Source: Saccharina japonica (Eukaryota; Sar; Phaeophyceae; Laminariales; Laminariaceae). Taken from it: a stretch of DNA of 64,000 nt. Of the stretch, positions 46,401-56,439 are shown piece by piece; positions within the stretch are counted from its first letter, which is position 1; every line of letters begins with the position of its first letter. The notes under the pieces were generated by a model. That model was not told the DNA's origin. It searched no databases and saw only the letters and a program-made list of their open reading frames with translations. The DNA is taken from contig MEHQ01003778.1 in the NCBI GenBank assembly GCA_008828725.1, forward strand, positions 29,609 through 93,608. Direction: 5' to 3'. The translations under genes were made by a program, and so were the position numbers.

Positions 46401-48602
46401 TTGGTTATGACCATATTATGTCTGTACAAGTGCTGCAGAGCACGGAACGGCCATCATCTGAAGAAGACCACATTTTAGTCATGCATAGCATTCTTCCCCC
46501 ATGTAATACATTTTTATTTAGAGATGGCTCCGTCCTAAGGTAGATGTCTCGTCTTGAATTATGCGCACGCACGCGAGGTGACCAGCACGTACCATGGTTG
46601 GATGTCGGAGATGGTGAGCGATGGGGAATATGTGTCGAATAGTTCGCCACGGAACAGCACACATCGTAGTGGGCCGTTGGATTGATGGGAACCACCACCT
46701 GTATATCGAGCACTTCACCTCCCGCGAAAAGTGGTGTCTCCCTTTCAATCAACGCGTTGGGGTGGGGTGTCCCTTTCTTTCTTTGATACCATCTTCTCTT
46801 TTATATAATGAGCCTCCTCGCTCAAGGGACCCTTTACTCCACGCATCGAGAGAATTAACAGTCACGCCTTAAGCCTTAAGCCGACGAACAACCCCGTGGC
46901 CCTTATAGTTATACAACGAGGCACACCATACAACACGAATTGTGATTGTTTGAGTCTGCACCAGAGGCGCACGCTTAATAGAGATCCGTACACCAATAAA
47001 ACAATCGTGTGTGCCTACCAGGTACTGTAGTTATATATTTTGTACGTGATATGTATATGTTTGAGCAGTTGTACACGGACCGCGGAATATATGATTGCAT
47101 CCATATGCACACGGAGGGGGAAAATGCGCGCTGATGGGCTACAAGACTGCCTGTACCTGAACAGGGAGAGCGCCTACTTCGAAGCATATCCATAAGTACT
47201 TATAATATATTGCCGTGCCCGTGCCATCTAGATAACACTTTGCGATGAATTGCATCGTGTATCGTGTTCTACATTCAATCATGAATCGCAGAGTGCCAGT
47301 ACCATCCCCGGATAAAGTTTTTTCGTGCACGGCGTGGAGTTCCTGAATAGGCTTCAATTTTGACCTGTTTGAAGTAGACACACTTCAGTGGACATATCGA
47401 GTTTGAGTTGATACGAAGGTTTCCTACACGTTTGTATGCCCGCAAACAGGGTCCTAAGTGCCTGCCTGGAAGTATTAAGCGTATTCCACGACCCTATTTG
47501 ATTCGTTGCGGATGGGCACTACCCCTACCCCGTCTGTTTTAGAGTGAGCAGCGCGACGCATGCTCTGTGCATGACGTGCTGCTTGACCGAATATTATATA
47601 GTACGAGGTGTATCCTAATGTCTGATTGCCCGTACGTCGTGCATGTTTTGTCCACGCCTTCGCCCAGCACTCTTTGGGGGCAAGGCTTCGGCGAGTGCAC
47701 AACGTGCCGCCAAACCGGAGACCCTGCCTGGACATGCGCCGCCGCCCTCAACGCTTATGCTGATATTGGCGGCTCTGGTGCCGATATCATCGAAGTAGAC
47801 GGAGAAGCTGGTGAGGCACGTCGTTTCGTCTTAGCATTTTGCGCTGAGAGAAACTTGGTACGACAATCTAACAATAGGATCGATATCGGTCTGTGCACAA
47901 GAAGCCATGCCGGGGGTATTTCATGTTGTCAGCAACAGAGACAGGTCGATGTATCGGAGAATGTACCATGGAACGTGAATTCAGGATTCAGAACAGGACT
48001 CAGCTGTCACCTTGTCTCTTGCACGAGATGGGGCCCGCACCATTGTATTCCGGAAACACAGAGGCGACATCGCGAAACATATTGTTGACATCGAACGCCG
48101 CAACAACTTTGTTCTCTCTCGCAGGACCGGGCTGCGCGCATCTAGACGAAGATACCTTCGGCGATGAGCTGATGACCGGATTCGTCGACAATGTAAGAGC
48201 TGCCACTCGGAATAATGTAAGATGCTGCCATTGACTCGCTCCAAGGTGGTATCCGATTTTCCGCCTACACGTGCGATACGATCCTGTTAAAACAATGTGC
48301 CTGGTTTGCTGTCGAAGAGACAGAGTTTGAAGACATCTGACGGACGGACGTGTTGAATTTATTTTATGCGTTGATCGCGCCGACGAGGCGATATATGAAA
48401 TAATATGTGCATGTTTTCAGTGTTTCTTCTGTTCTTGAGATACCACTTGACATGTCGCTTCCGTCATGTTCTCCCCCATGGTTGGCAGCCCATGTTCCTG
48501 TCGAAGATGACCGCTGCCATTCTGGACGATCTGGACTACGTCGTCGACCCAAGCGAGGTGATTATTGACCCTGAGTACGCCGTGGTGCCCAAGTACGCAT
48601 AA
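39936..48602 (+). CDS. Secreted leishmanolysin-like zinc metalloprotease with EGF module, 7 exons
   Basis: Exons are 39936-40470, 44915-45037, 45262-45346, 45724-45990, 47668-47810, 48125-48192 and 48489-48602 (1335 bases, 444 residues plus stop). All donors are GT, all acceptors AG, and each split codon closes in frame. Residues 1-25 are a signal peptide (AKA before Q). Residues 26-178 form a Cys-rich domain I do not recognise. Residues 181-214 are an EGF module with six Cys. Residues 221-444 form the peptidase: FQSAADRWSKVI, HEMGHVIGIGTLW (His328, Glu329, His332), the third zinc ligand His390, and Met401 in ELMTG. The protein ends in MTAAILDDLDYVV plus a short tail. The family cleaves extracellular proteins with zinc. 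No pro-region Cys switch was identified. The start is the first ATG in frame. Confidence 0.88.
40626..40760 (-). pseudogene. Possible relic Pmp coil exon
   Basis: On the minus strand the end ACAGCAAGCAACGGAGGGTG followed by TGAGAAAGG resembles the exon ends of the Pmp-like gene (AACGGAG|GTGAGAA). Upstream AACACCCACTCACTCG matches the AACACCCACCCA motif found next to exons 6, 8, 9, 10 and 11. The coil itself is out of frame and longer than 84 bp. Chance similarity cannot be excluded. Confidence 0.25.
41232..41456 (+). repeat. Family B dispersed repeat, copy 7 (best preserved)
   Basis: A GT run is followed by TTCTTCACATTAAACC, CCGTCGACATCCAGCAC, GTGTCCGTGCCGATTCTTC, TCTGTGGTCACAAAACTAC, GCCATATACGACAGGC and GCTAGCAATCCAGG, then an A-rich tail from about 41,458. 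The tail suggests retroposition; no pol III boxes were found. Confidence 0.7.
41490..41930 (-). mobile_element. LINE 3' fragment, copy 2
   Basis: The minus strand matches the end of the coding region and the 3' tail of the neighbouring LINE (GTAxxACCAGCTAGTCGG region and the CCCTATGACCCCCCCC stretch). Only a few hundred bases of 3' end are present. Confidence 0.5.
42092..43600 (-). mobile_element. 5'-truncated LINE with open reverse transcriptase C-terminal half, copy 3
   Basis: A minus-strand frame is open from about 43,590 to 42,304. It contains VTQGLRQGCVLSPLLFNVFL, the catalytic GMLYADDAGIVSKS, the thumb-region ETLLYGCMTWTLG and a basic C-terminus, then a 3' UTR ending in ACAACCCCTCGC. 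The N-terminal endonuclease and reverse transcriptase fingers are missing, so it cannot move by itself. It sits antisense in intron 1 of the protease gene. Being open over about 430 codons, it is the youngest LINE copy here. Confidence 0.85.
44037..44430 (+). repeat. Diverged tandem duplication, period about 243 bp
   Basis: TACACAAACCCACGTCGTTC near 44,055 pairs with TACACAAACTCACGTCGTC near 44,297. GGGGGAAGGGAAACGCC also pairs with GGGGGAAACGGAAAATG, and GTTCTGCTCATGCC with TCCTGCTCTGC. Confidence 0.55.
44915..45037 (+). CDS. Metalloprotease exon 2: EGF module
   Basis: The acceptor is GTCTGCAG|GC and the donor TCAT|GTGAGC. CNPNPCDNGGTC ... YACACASFYGGMSC has EGF cysteine spacing, and the module occupies exactly one phase 1-1 exon, typical of shuffled EGF exons. 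Confidence 0.85.
45262..45346 (+). CDS. Metalloprotease exon 3: start of the peptidase domain
   Basis: Acceptor CGTCGCAG|CC, donor ACAG|GTGAAT. It encodes FSIEVDFLGTWTAAHRAVF and QSAAD. The split Arg codon gives FQSAADRWSKVI with exon 4, matching the F..AA.RW..VI block that begins leishmanolysin-like catalytic domains. Confidence 0.82.
45724..45990 (+). CDS. Metalloprotease exon 4: catalytic helix
   Basis: Acceptor GTGCAG|G, donor ATCGG|GTAAGT. It encodes LLISSTLQEIDGVGGTLGSA, GPTSVW, FDVDDISNLEADGTL and LILHEMGHVIGI. HExxH supplies two zinc ligands and the catalytic Glu. Confidence 0.87.
45991..47667. other. Intron 4 of the metalloprotease gene
   Basis: It carries the SINE A copy at 46,055-46,375. 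The rest (46,376-47,667) has no recognised repeat or exon. Confidence 0.5.
46055..46375 (+). mobile_element. SINE family A, copy 7
   Basis: B box GGGTTCGAATTTC near 46,094, body GCGATAAAAATGCAAGGC and CCAGATCTGAGTTACGGC, A-rich end GGGATGAGAAAAACAAA. It lies directly right of the palindrome CTATTAATAG at 46048. Confidence 0.78.
47668..47810 (+). CDS. Metalloprotease exon 5
   Basis: Acceptor CGCCCAG|C, donor GCTG|GTGAGG. It completes GIGTLW at its start and encodes WTCAAALNAYADIGG and a DGEAG end. A CTTC pair suggests a local disulfide. Confidence 0.82.
48125..48192 (+). CDS. Metalloprotease exon 6: third zinc ligand and Met-turn
   Basis: Acceptor CTCGCAG|GA, donor ACAAT|GTAAGA. It encodes GCAHLDEDTFGDELMTGFVDN. 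His390 is the expected third zinc ligand and ELMTG the Met-turn of the family. Confidence 0.85.
48489..48602 (+). CDS. Metalloprotease exon 7: C-terminus
   Basis: The acceptor is TTGGCAG|CCC in phase 0. It encodes PMFLSKMTAAILDDLDYVV and a tail ending VPKYA before TAA at 48600-48602. A possible alternative donor (AGCGAG|GTGATT) lies inside the exon. Confidence 0.85.
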   Translation, partial: PMFLSKMTAAILDDLDYVVDPSEVIIDPEYAVVPKYA

Positions 48603-48909
48603 CGACGGTCCACGGAATTCATCGCCTAGCTATCACTCACCATCGTCTCGGCACCAACAGGCATGGGCGGATTAGCCGTCGTATTTCAGTACTCCGCTGA
48701 ATATAAGTAACAACACGATCATGCATTATGGATTATTAGACCGGAAGTACGCATGTACAACCCGTGTACGATATAGCTGTGAACTGCCCTTCGCGGTGTT
48801 ATGCGGCCAACGTATTCGTTATAAAGCGGACCTTACACTTTCTATACTCGACCTTATCGTGCTTATGTCGTGCGTCCGTGTTTTATTTGTCTTCTGCTCC
48901 TCACCTCAG

Positions 48910-49539
48910 GTGGACGCATACGTTCTGCCTTCCGAGCGAGGTAATACTCGTGAAAATCATTGACTCCCGCTTTCTCCCCGATATCTATGGCCAAGGGTAT
49001 CCGAACGCCTGCGCCAATTTCACACGACGTTCAGTTTATTATCCAGCGTTGGCCCCTGTGTCCTTGTAAAGAAAGCTTGTCTGCTAAAGTAGAACCCCAT
49101 TCGCCAGTGTTTTGGCTCTACATAAGGGTTGTATCATAATAGCCTAATCACGAGAAGATGGAGGGGTCAACATGGTGGATTGTGGTCTAAAATCTACGCT
49201 CAACGTTCACAAATTGAAACGGGTGTCGTGTCCTATTTAGGGTCTGGTCCGAGGGACTGCGTTCTGCGTGTTTGTGGAAGAAGCCTACCAACGACGTTTG
49301 CCGCCGTTCGGTATTGTCAATTCCGAAGCAAACACTCGGTCGGATTAGTAAACATGTTGGCTTGTATACCAGCGCTCACCATCTCTGTCGTCTTCTGTAA
49401 ATCATCTCCAGGCGATTCGATTACTGTGGATGCGGTTCCGTCGAGGGTGAACGACACTCCTGTGGACGCCATTATTAATGTTTTGGACGAGGACGGCGAC
49501 GTCGTCGAGGAGCTGATGGGCGTTCGGATGGAGTTTTAA
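48910..49539 (+). CDS. Two PPC-like exons downstream of the metalloprotease
   Basis: Exon 48910-48940 (acceptor CACCTCAG|GTG, donor GCGAG|GTAATA) joins in phase to 49412-49539 (acceptor CATCTCCAG|GC). Together they read VDAYVLPSERGDSITVDAV and then PVDAIINVLDEDGDVVEEL, the pattern of bacterial pre-peptidase C-terminal (PPC) domains, which often follow secreted proteases. A stop at 49537 cuts the domain short, although the same frame stays open for 44 more codons. It could be an alternative C-terminus of the protease (via the donor inside exon 7), part of another gene, or a relic. Confidence 0.4.
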
Positions 49540-49674
49540 GTGACATCCAAACACACCAAGGTCACCACCGCAGACAGCACCCTCCACGTTTCGTCTCCGG
49601 GATCTCTGACCCTGGAAAAGGACGATGGCGACTATCTGCCAGGGATAGAGTTTCAGGGCGAGGATCGCCTGTAG

Positions 49675-51229
49675 TTGGTTGTAGCTAATACCGTGGCAGT
49701 GGGTTGAAACCAACAACGTGGGTGAACAGCACTGTTCGGATCGGTAGCTCGAAGACTGTACGATTAACCACCATAGCCAATGAACGCGGTGCGAAACGTT
49801 GTACTGGGGCATATGTGCACTCTTGCCCTAACCTTATTTCCCTATATCAACGGAAGAGGGGGTGCTGGTAGGCCATGTAGAAACACCGCTCTGCTCATAT
49901 CGGCTACGCTGTCTTTCCACCCGGACCGGATGTAGATAGTTTGGTTTAATTATGGTTGGTGCTGATGTGCATCAAGTATTTCGACGAACCCACGAAACAC
50001 CGTGCCCTTTTCATTTGAATATTTTCATGTATTTAACATACTAAATATGTTTATATACCACTGCAAGTTCTGGAGATTGACAGCCTTATGCTTTTGATAT
50101 CACAAGAGTTGGGTCTACGTGGAGGCAAACATTGTAATAGTCGAATGTATGACTCTATGGGCCCGGTAGCACCGGTCGCACGGGTTTGTTGTGTGGTGGG
50201 AGGCCAACATATTTTCATCTACAGCCATAAGTTGAAGGCTATTCATCTCGTCTATTGAGATTGTGGCTGTGATGGCCAACTCTGATATATGTGGCTGTCT
50301 ATGCTTCGCGTTCAGCCCTACCGGTGGTAATATATACACTAGATAATTTTGAATAGCTCAAGTCTTGCGAGAGACCAGATTGGAAACACGAGTGCGACAT
50401 CGCAATCGTAAGTGTGTGTCGTCTGTGTCCATTAATGACTATCCTGGGGTGTACTACGGTGTAATAATTAGGGGTGCTACAAGACGGTAAACCGAAGCAT
50501 CTGCGTCCGACGCCGATACTCGGAAAATGACCGAATACGGCGTGAGGGTATAATACGAACATATGTATGATACCCAGATGCCTCTCGACGAAGCCCATGA
50601 ATTCGGAGTTCTCTACACACACACAAATCACCAGAAACATGTCAACTCGACGCGAGGTGCGCCTTTTCGTTTGCTCATTCCGCTACCGGGCCCGCCTGCT
50701 TCGACCTCGACCCGAGGAGGCCTAACCGGGGGCCTAGGCAAGGGCTCGTGCTGCCGGTGGATGCGCTCCTGAAGTGCATGCCAAACAGTGAATATGTCGT
50801 GTACGCCCGATTTATTGTGTCGTTCCAAAACATGAACTTGTTATCACCTGGCTGAGTGGCGACGCGGGCGCCGGCGGACTCGCCTTTTGCTACGCGCGCA
50901 ACGCGAAGCTCTGAGAGCCGGAGAAGAAGGCTGATGGAGCCCGGTCGATTCACATTAGTCTCGGAGAAGTGTCAACCAATCTACATACGAGGGAACAATG
51001 AAGAGAAGTGTGGTTTTATATACGTACTAGGGAGTTCATTACGGTTATCATGGTTTTTACGTAGTATCTGGTTTCGTATTTTTCAAGGGTGCGCGCGGTA
51101 AAAGTCGGGATGGAGAATATACGGTACGAGAATGGGAATCCATGTGATGTTTCGTTCCCGACCTCGATTTCCCGACCGGTACCGTGGTTAGTCCCTGTTC
51201 TCGAGCTCCACCATCCTGCGGGGAGGTGT
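49675..51229. other. Intergenic, no gene recognised
   Basis: There is a GC-rich stretch around 50,680-50,770 that is open on both strands but has no recognised domain. Nothing else was supported. Confidence 0.4.
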
Positions 51230-51390
51230 CGTGCACCCGTTTGCGACTACTTCCCACCACACTGCTGTCTGTCCAGTCCCAACTATTCCCATCTTGTTGT
51301 CTGCCCAGTGCCGACTACTCCCAATCCACTGTCTGCTCGGAATTCTCTGTCCCATCCCGACGTTGAGAAACAGCTTGTCCCATCCCACAT
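51230..51390 (+). repeat. Imperfect tandem repeat, period about 32 bp
   Basis: TGTCTGTCCAGTCCCAACTA, TGTCTGCCCAGTGCCGACTA and a TGTCTGCTCGG unit succeed each other at 51,266, 51,298 and 51,330, with a partial unit before them. Confidence 0.5.
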
Positions 51391-51884
51391 CTCACTATTC
51401 GGGCAAATTGCACCATTACATTACAGGCGGTTTCCTCATTTTCCGATCGAATGGCCATGTATGCATCTGGATTATGCAACCTGTTGGATGCAGTATTACG
51501 GAGGACCATAGTAAATAGGACCAAATACTGTTGATAAAAATCGGGAAATATATAGGTTTTTGTGTATACCGTAGGTCCTATTTACTCTAAAATGGCCCAC
51601 CGTAATAGTACGAGCACGTCTATTATACAAACAACAGAACACATAATAATACGAGTACGTAGCCTAGAAACTGCAGATATTCGTAGAATACACCGATTCG
51701 CTTATGGTTTCGGCTTTCCCCCCGTCTATTTGTTTTTCGATTTACATACACGGTTACATTTTGTATCAACCATCAAATCGATTAAATTCACACCTGGCTA
51801 CGTATTGGACAGCTATTAATACACAAGCGGTTACATGTTTGTAACAAATCTATCTATCTTATCAAATGCTGTCAGTCTGTCTTG

Positions 51885-52255
51885 AATCGTGGTCTCGCGA
51901 TCCAGCGCGCTTCAGCACAGTATCGTCCCATAGGTAGAGAGGCTGGGTGCCACAACCTGTGGAACAATGAGTCTCATGCCCCGCCGAGTGCTAGCCGTCG
52001 CGCGCTGAGCATCACCGACAAAGCACACAAATTCCAGTTAGTTGCAACACGGCGGTATTATATTTTACCTAAGAACAGCAGCACCAGAAGCGATCGTCCT
52101 CATGGCCTCGCGATCCAGAGCGTTCAAGCCCCGCCTCGCGGCATCGGTGGAGAGTGCGAGACTCAGTAAGTGGGGCACTGTGTCTCACATCGCGTCGAGT
52201 CCTGGCCGTCGCGTGCTGAGCATGGTCGACAGTCGTGTACAATCCCGAGGCAGTT
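51885..52255 (+). repeat. Diverged tandem duplication, period about 205 bp
   Basis: CTCGCGATCCAG, GAGAGxxTGGGT/GAGAGTGCGAGACTCA and GCCGTCGCGxGCTGAGCAT occur in both units (51,895 and 52,105). The second unit has a B-box-like GTTCAAGCC. Confidence 0.5.
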
Positions 52256-52439
52256 TTGACAACCATCGAGCAAACCTAGCTGCCGGCTTTCAACTTTGAA
52301 TTACAATTCTGATTGCTAATTCCTTGGCCAAATCCATGCCAGCGATTGCTGATTCTTTCTAGACGGTTGGTGCAGAATAGAGACATAGAGGTTTCGCAGC
52401 AACCGGGGATGATGGAGACCTTTCGCCGAATCATAAATC

Positions 52440-54075
52440 CCTCCATATCTCTACAACTCTAACCTACCAGGGACTAAAAATGCGATATCCCGAGTCGACA
52501 TCGCCCCGCACAGTGTGAAAACTCCTCCCCTATCGGCTGATCACGGGCTGGCTGAGACTCTTGGAGCCAGCGGCAGCCGGGAACGATAGGATTGTATCCG
52601 CGGCACAGACGCCGTTCCTATATTTACGACCCCAGCAACCCGGGGATGAAAAGGTATATTACCCGGATGGATACCGCCCCGAAAGGTGTGGAAACCTCAC
52701 CCTCGTCGGTAGATTCATGAATAGCTGGGACTTACAGAGTTAGCGCGCGGCGACCATTACCCCTTGGGACTACATCGGGGTCCGTCCGTATCCCGGGACA
52801 ATAAAATTTAATCCCCTGACCGGAAATATTTCCGTTAATATACGAGCTGGTCCGGCCGAGACGATATTGCTGTATTCGCCAGCTTTTTCCCAACTCAATT
52901 TTGCGAGTTTGGAGCTGAAACTTTGCGTAGAGCTTCATTAGAGTACAACCGAACGACTCAAAGCGGGTCTTTTTTAATTTTTTGAAAAGGTGGGCCTCTA
53001 TGGCCGTTTCAAGAAAAATCCAGTTTACGTTTTCGCAAATAACTAAGGAAAAAAAAAACAAAAACAAAAAAGACCCGCTTTGAAGCTGTAGACGAAAGCG
53101 ATGCGAATCACGTGGGGAACAAAAAATCGAAAAAATCGAAAAATTGGGCTGGGAAATCCATTTTTCGTGTCAAACATCATAACATCTTAAATTTGTATTG
53201 CGGATACTAGACACGTCATATCTCCTGATAAACAATGAATTAGGGGATGCTGAGGATATCGATCGTCTTGTCATGCCTCAAGGAATGTTCACACCAAGAA
53301 TCAGCTTCATCCGCTGTCCAGCGGTTTCGGACTTTTGTACCGAATTTAGTATCGAGACACCCCCATAAGTGTCGGCATTTGCTCGACATGATGTTTCTCG
53401 ACGAAAAAAACTCCGATTTCAAAAATTTTAACGTCTGCATGTGCGCTGCAGGCCTGCAAACACTGCTGTAAAATTTGGGGTCCTAACATTTCCAAACGCT
53501 TGCGAAAACGACAATAGAACGAAAATCTATTTTACGGCTGGACCAGCTCGTACAACTCGAAAACTGCGGGGATGAATACGGGGTCCACCCGGGGTTGATA
53601 CCACCCCGCAAGATGTGGAGACCCTTCCCCCATCGACTGATTGCGAATGAGGCTAGGGCCCATGAAGCCAGCGCGCGGGGCGAGTTTCCGCTCGGGATAA
53701 CGTTGGGGACCCGCCGCACCCGGGGACGATTCATCCCCTGACCAGAAACGCTTCCATGCATATATAAATCCAACAACCCGGGGACGAAAACGGACACACC
53801 CCGGGTCAATATCGCCCCGCATAGTGTGGAAGCCCCAACCTTACGTGCTGTTTGCTGATTGACTGGGGCTCATGGAACCAGCGCGCGGCTGGAATTACCC
53901 CCCGGGGTAAGTCCGAGTCCCGCCGCACCCGGACACGATAAGTTCCCTTCCCCTGATCAGAAGTCCTTGCATACACCTACGAATCAAAATCACCCAGAGA
54001 TCAAATCGGGGTCTACCCTGGTCAATACTGCCCGCCAATTTGACGAAACTCTTCCCCCATTGATCGATTAAGGCC
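52440..54075 (+). repeat. Satellite-like array of about 175-215 bp units, interrupted
   Basis: Units near 52,455, 52,630, 53,560, 53,770 and 53,985 share AxCCCGGGGAxGAxAA, TACCGCCCCGxAxxGTGTGGAAxCC, GCCAGCGCGCGG and CATCGACTGATTG-like segments. The array is split by the element at 52,841-53,552. Confidence 0.65.
52841..53552. mobile_element. 712-bp inverted-repeat element with TA target duplication
   Basis: TACGAGCTGGTCCGGCCG at the left and its complement with one mismatch at the right (53535-53552) bound the element, which interrupts a satellite unit. TA at both borders fits a Tc1/mariner-type duplication. The interior has a perfect 17-bp inverted pair (CAAAGCGGGTCTTTTTT near 52,956; complement near 53,067) and no transposase, so it is non-autonomous. 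Confidence 0.7.
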
Positions 54076-54267
54076 CAATCTTCAACGACGTGTCTTAAAT
54101 TATGTCCAATTCCATTTGTCTGAGAGAGGGCCGTCTTACTCGCGATATTGCGTCGGAGCGCGTTTTAGATTCGTATTATAACTTTTCCGGGGGCAGGGTG
54201 GGGACTCGTGGGGAGTTGTTACGACCGTAGCGAGCTGTGGGAACATAACGGGGTCAACCAGCAGGTA

Positions 54268-54513
54268 GATGCATGCTACGATAGAGGTTCACCATGTTTT
54301 TTCTGAGCTCCTCACTTGAGGAGCGTCATACCTCACCGAAAAACGATTTTGGAATAAACTAAAAGTGCTGCCGGATGAGAAATCTCATGACCGAAGTATA
54401 ATCTGAAACATATTTCGTCACAAAAATGAATATCCGACGAATTTGGGTTAAGGAGCCCGATCGTTCAGAAAACGATTCAGCCAAAAAGTGCTACCTCTAC
54501 CGTAGCACTCGTC
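54268..54513. mobile_element. MITE family C, full copy
   Basis: The element runs from GATGCATGCTACGATAGAGG to CCTCTACCGTAGCACTCGTC. It contains CTGAGCTCCTCACTTGAGGAG, CTCACCGAAAAACGATTTTG and CAGCCAAAAAGTGCTAC, matching the copy at 18,293. Length is 246 bp. Confidence 0.75.
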
Positions 54514-56439
54514 GGTACATCAATGCCAAATTGCGTTTCGAACCATTTCTGGTGTTTCCGCGTTATATTATTTTTTTTCCCTGTCCTGCGGATTTGCAGC
54601 AAGGGATTATGCTTATTTTAGTATTTAATAAATTCGGAATCGCACCGCATTTATACAACACGCAGAGCACCTCTATCTCAACAAAACTGCAAAGCCCGCC
54701 CTACACAGCACATAGCTTCGCACCTTGCCAGCTCACCCTCGACTACCACACTAAAGCACCGCTTCTAGTCTTTCGCAATGGCTTCAACCCTGCCGGCGTC
54801 GGCCCCGGCTTCTTCCTTCCCGACGCACGCATATGTTTGTTGACTGGACGAGACACAGAGTATCCCCTGCAGATTTGTCTAGTAAGCATGTCCCTCGTAT
54901 TGCTCCCGTTCTCGTAGAATCAAACGGAGGAGAGAAGTAGCGTTCTTATCCCAGTCGAGGTGACATCTGACATCCATGGAAGGGTACCATTGCTTTTACA
55001 TTCATATGATTATCCCAAATGCGATTGACACCCAAGCAATACGAAAACAGACCATTTATCTATCCTGAAGTAAGGGCCCGTGTTAAAGGATAAACGAAAA
55101 CTTTCGGAATTGAATACGAGGAATAAATCAATTTGAATATAATTTCGTGAAAAAAATGACTTTGGATCCTATCGAGGAATGATGTGTTGCGTGAAACAAT
55201 TGAATAACGCACAAGGGCCAACGAACACCCGTGGGCAACCAACAAGGCGACCTACGGCCTGCGTCCTCCCCGCGGCTCCGCCGCCAGCGGGATATTATGT
55301 CTGCCAGCACCGTCTAAGAGCCTATCGCTCTTGGGGTGTCTTGGGTGACTGGCGCAGCCCCGAATCCGCACGCGGGCAGCGGCGACAGCGATACAGCGAT
55401 CGATCTTCTGCGCAAAGTCGAGATCTAGTCGGTGCTCGTATGGTTTAGGTGACAAAGAGAGACAGAATACTGAATTTACGACGGCCTTGTGGTTGTTTTA
55501 GGCGCCGCGCGTGATCTACTCTATGCTAGGGGCCGTCGGACCTCGTCCTGCGGCTGCTCCGGTGACCGTGCCCCTCGGGAATGATTGATCTCGCATTTGA
55601 ATCAGTCGACGACATGGCTCAAGTTTGCGTGGCTTCCTTCGGTTTCATGGAGCATGCCACGTCTATAATAGTTGGATGAACTCCCTAGTTCAATAAAACG
55701 AAGAGAAAAATAAGTCCCAAAAGACTCTTTGTGGAAATCGTGATATTGAATTTCATTCGAACAAGCCTGTTTGGCGATTCATCTCTCGACCAATCAGATG
55801 CAAATCAAATCGAACGAAAATATACTTTTTGAAATTCAACTTAATACGGCCCCTAATTACCGGCCTTCCAAGCCCATAGTATTACACTAGCCCACCCTGA
55901 TGACCCATGTATGCAGACCAAAGGGGAAGTCCGGGGAGTTCTAGTTCCACGAACAAGAAAATGAGTGTCGCTCCTCCAAACTCAATCCCACCCCTCTGAG
56001 TTGCTACGCTATGAAGCCGTGAAACGCGCTAAGAGAAGAAATCAATTGAAAACGCAAGCGCTATGATGAAGGGAGCCAACGCCAAAAGCGTCCCACGAGC
56101 CGCCAGCAAAGCGAGGGGGGGGGGGGAAGGCAGCAACTAACACCGAACGGAAAGTGGGCACCACCTTCAGCCCCTGTGAGGGGGGAACAAGTGCCTCGCC
56201 GAAAAATGCAGAACAAAGAGAAAACAAATAGCAATACCTACAGTCCTGTGCCACAATGTGAGTGGCCATATTACCCTGACAGCCTCCCCAGCCCCGGCGG
56301 ATGAGGGTGTTGGCAGGACGAGAAAAAATAATGAAGAAAGCATCAAACCCAAACTCGAACCCACACCACAAGCGCACAATACACCTAAGATAACGCCTTG
56401 AAAATTTCCCCCCATCCCCAGAACCCGGAGGAACGGAAA
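54514..56439. other. Intergenic, no gene recognised
   Basis: There is a GC-rich stretch at 55,250-55,450 and a run of G near 56,115. No domain, splice pattern or repeat family was recognised. Confidence 0.4.

Noticed and set aside
46405..46752. 115-codon minus-strand frame in intron 4 of the protease
   Set aside because: No recognised motif, and it lies within an intron whose flanking exons join in phase without it.
54426..54917. 163-codon plus-strand open frame
   Set aside because: It begins inside a MITE family C copy and shows no recognised domain.
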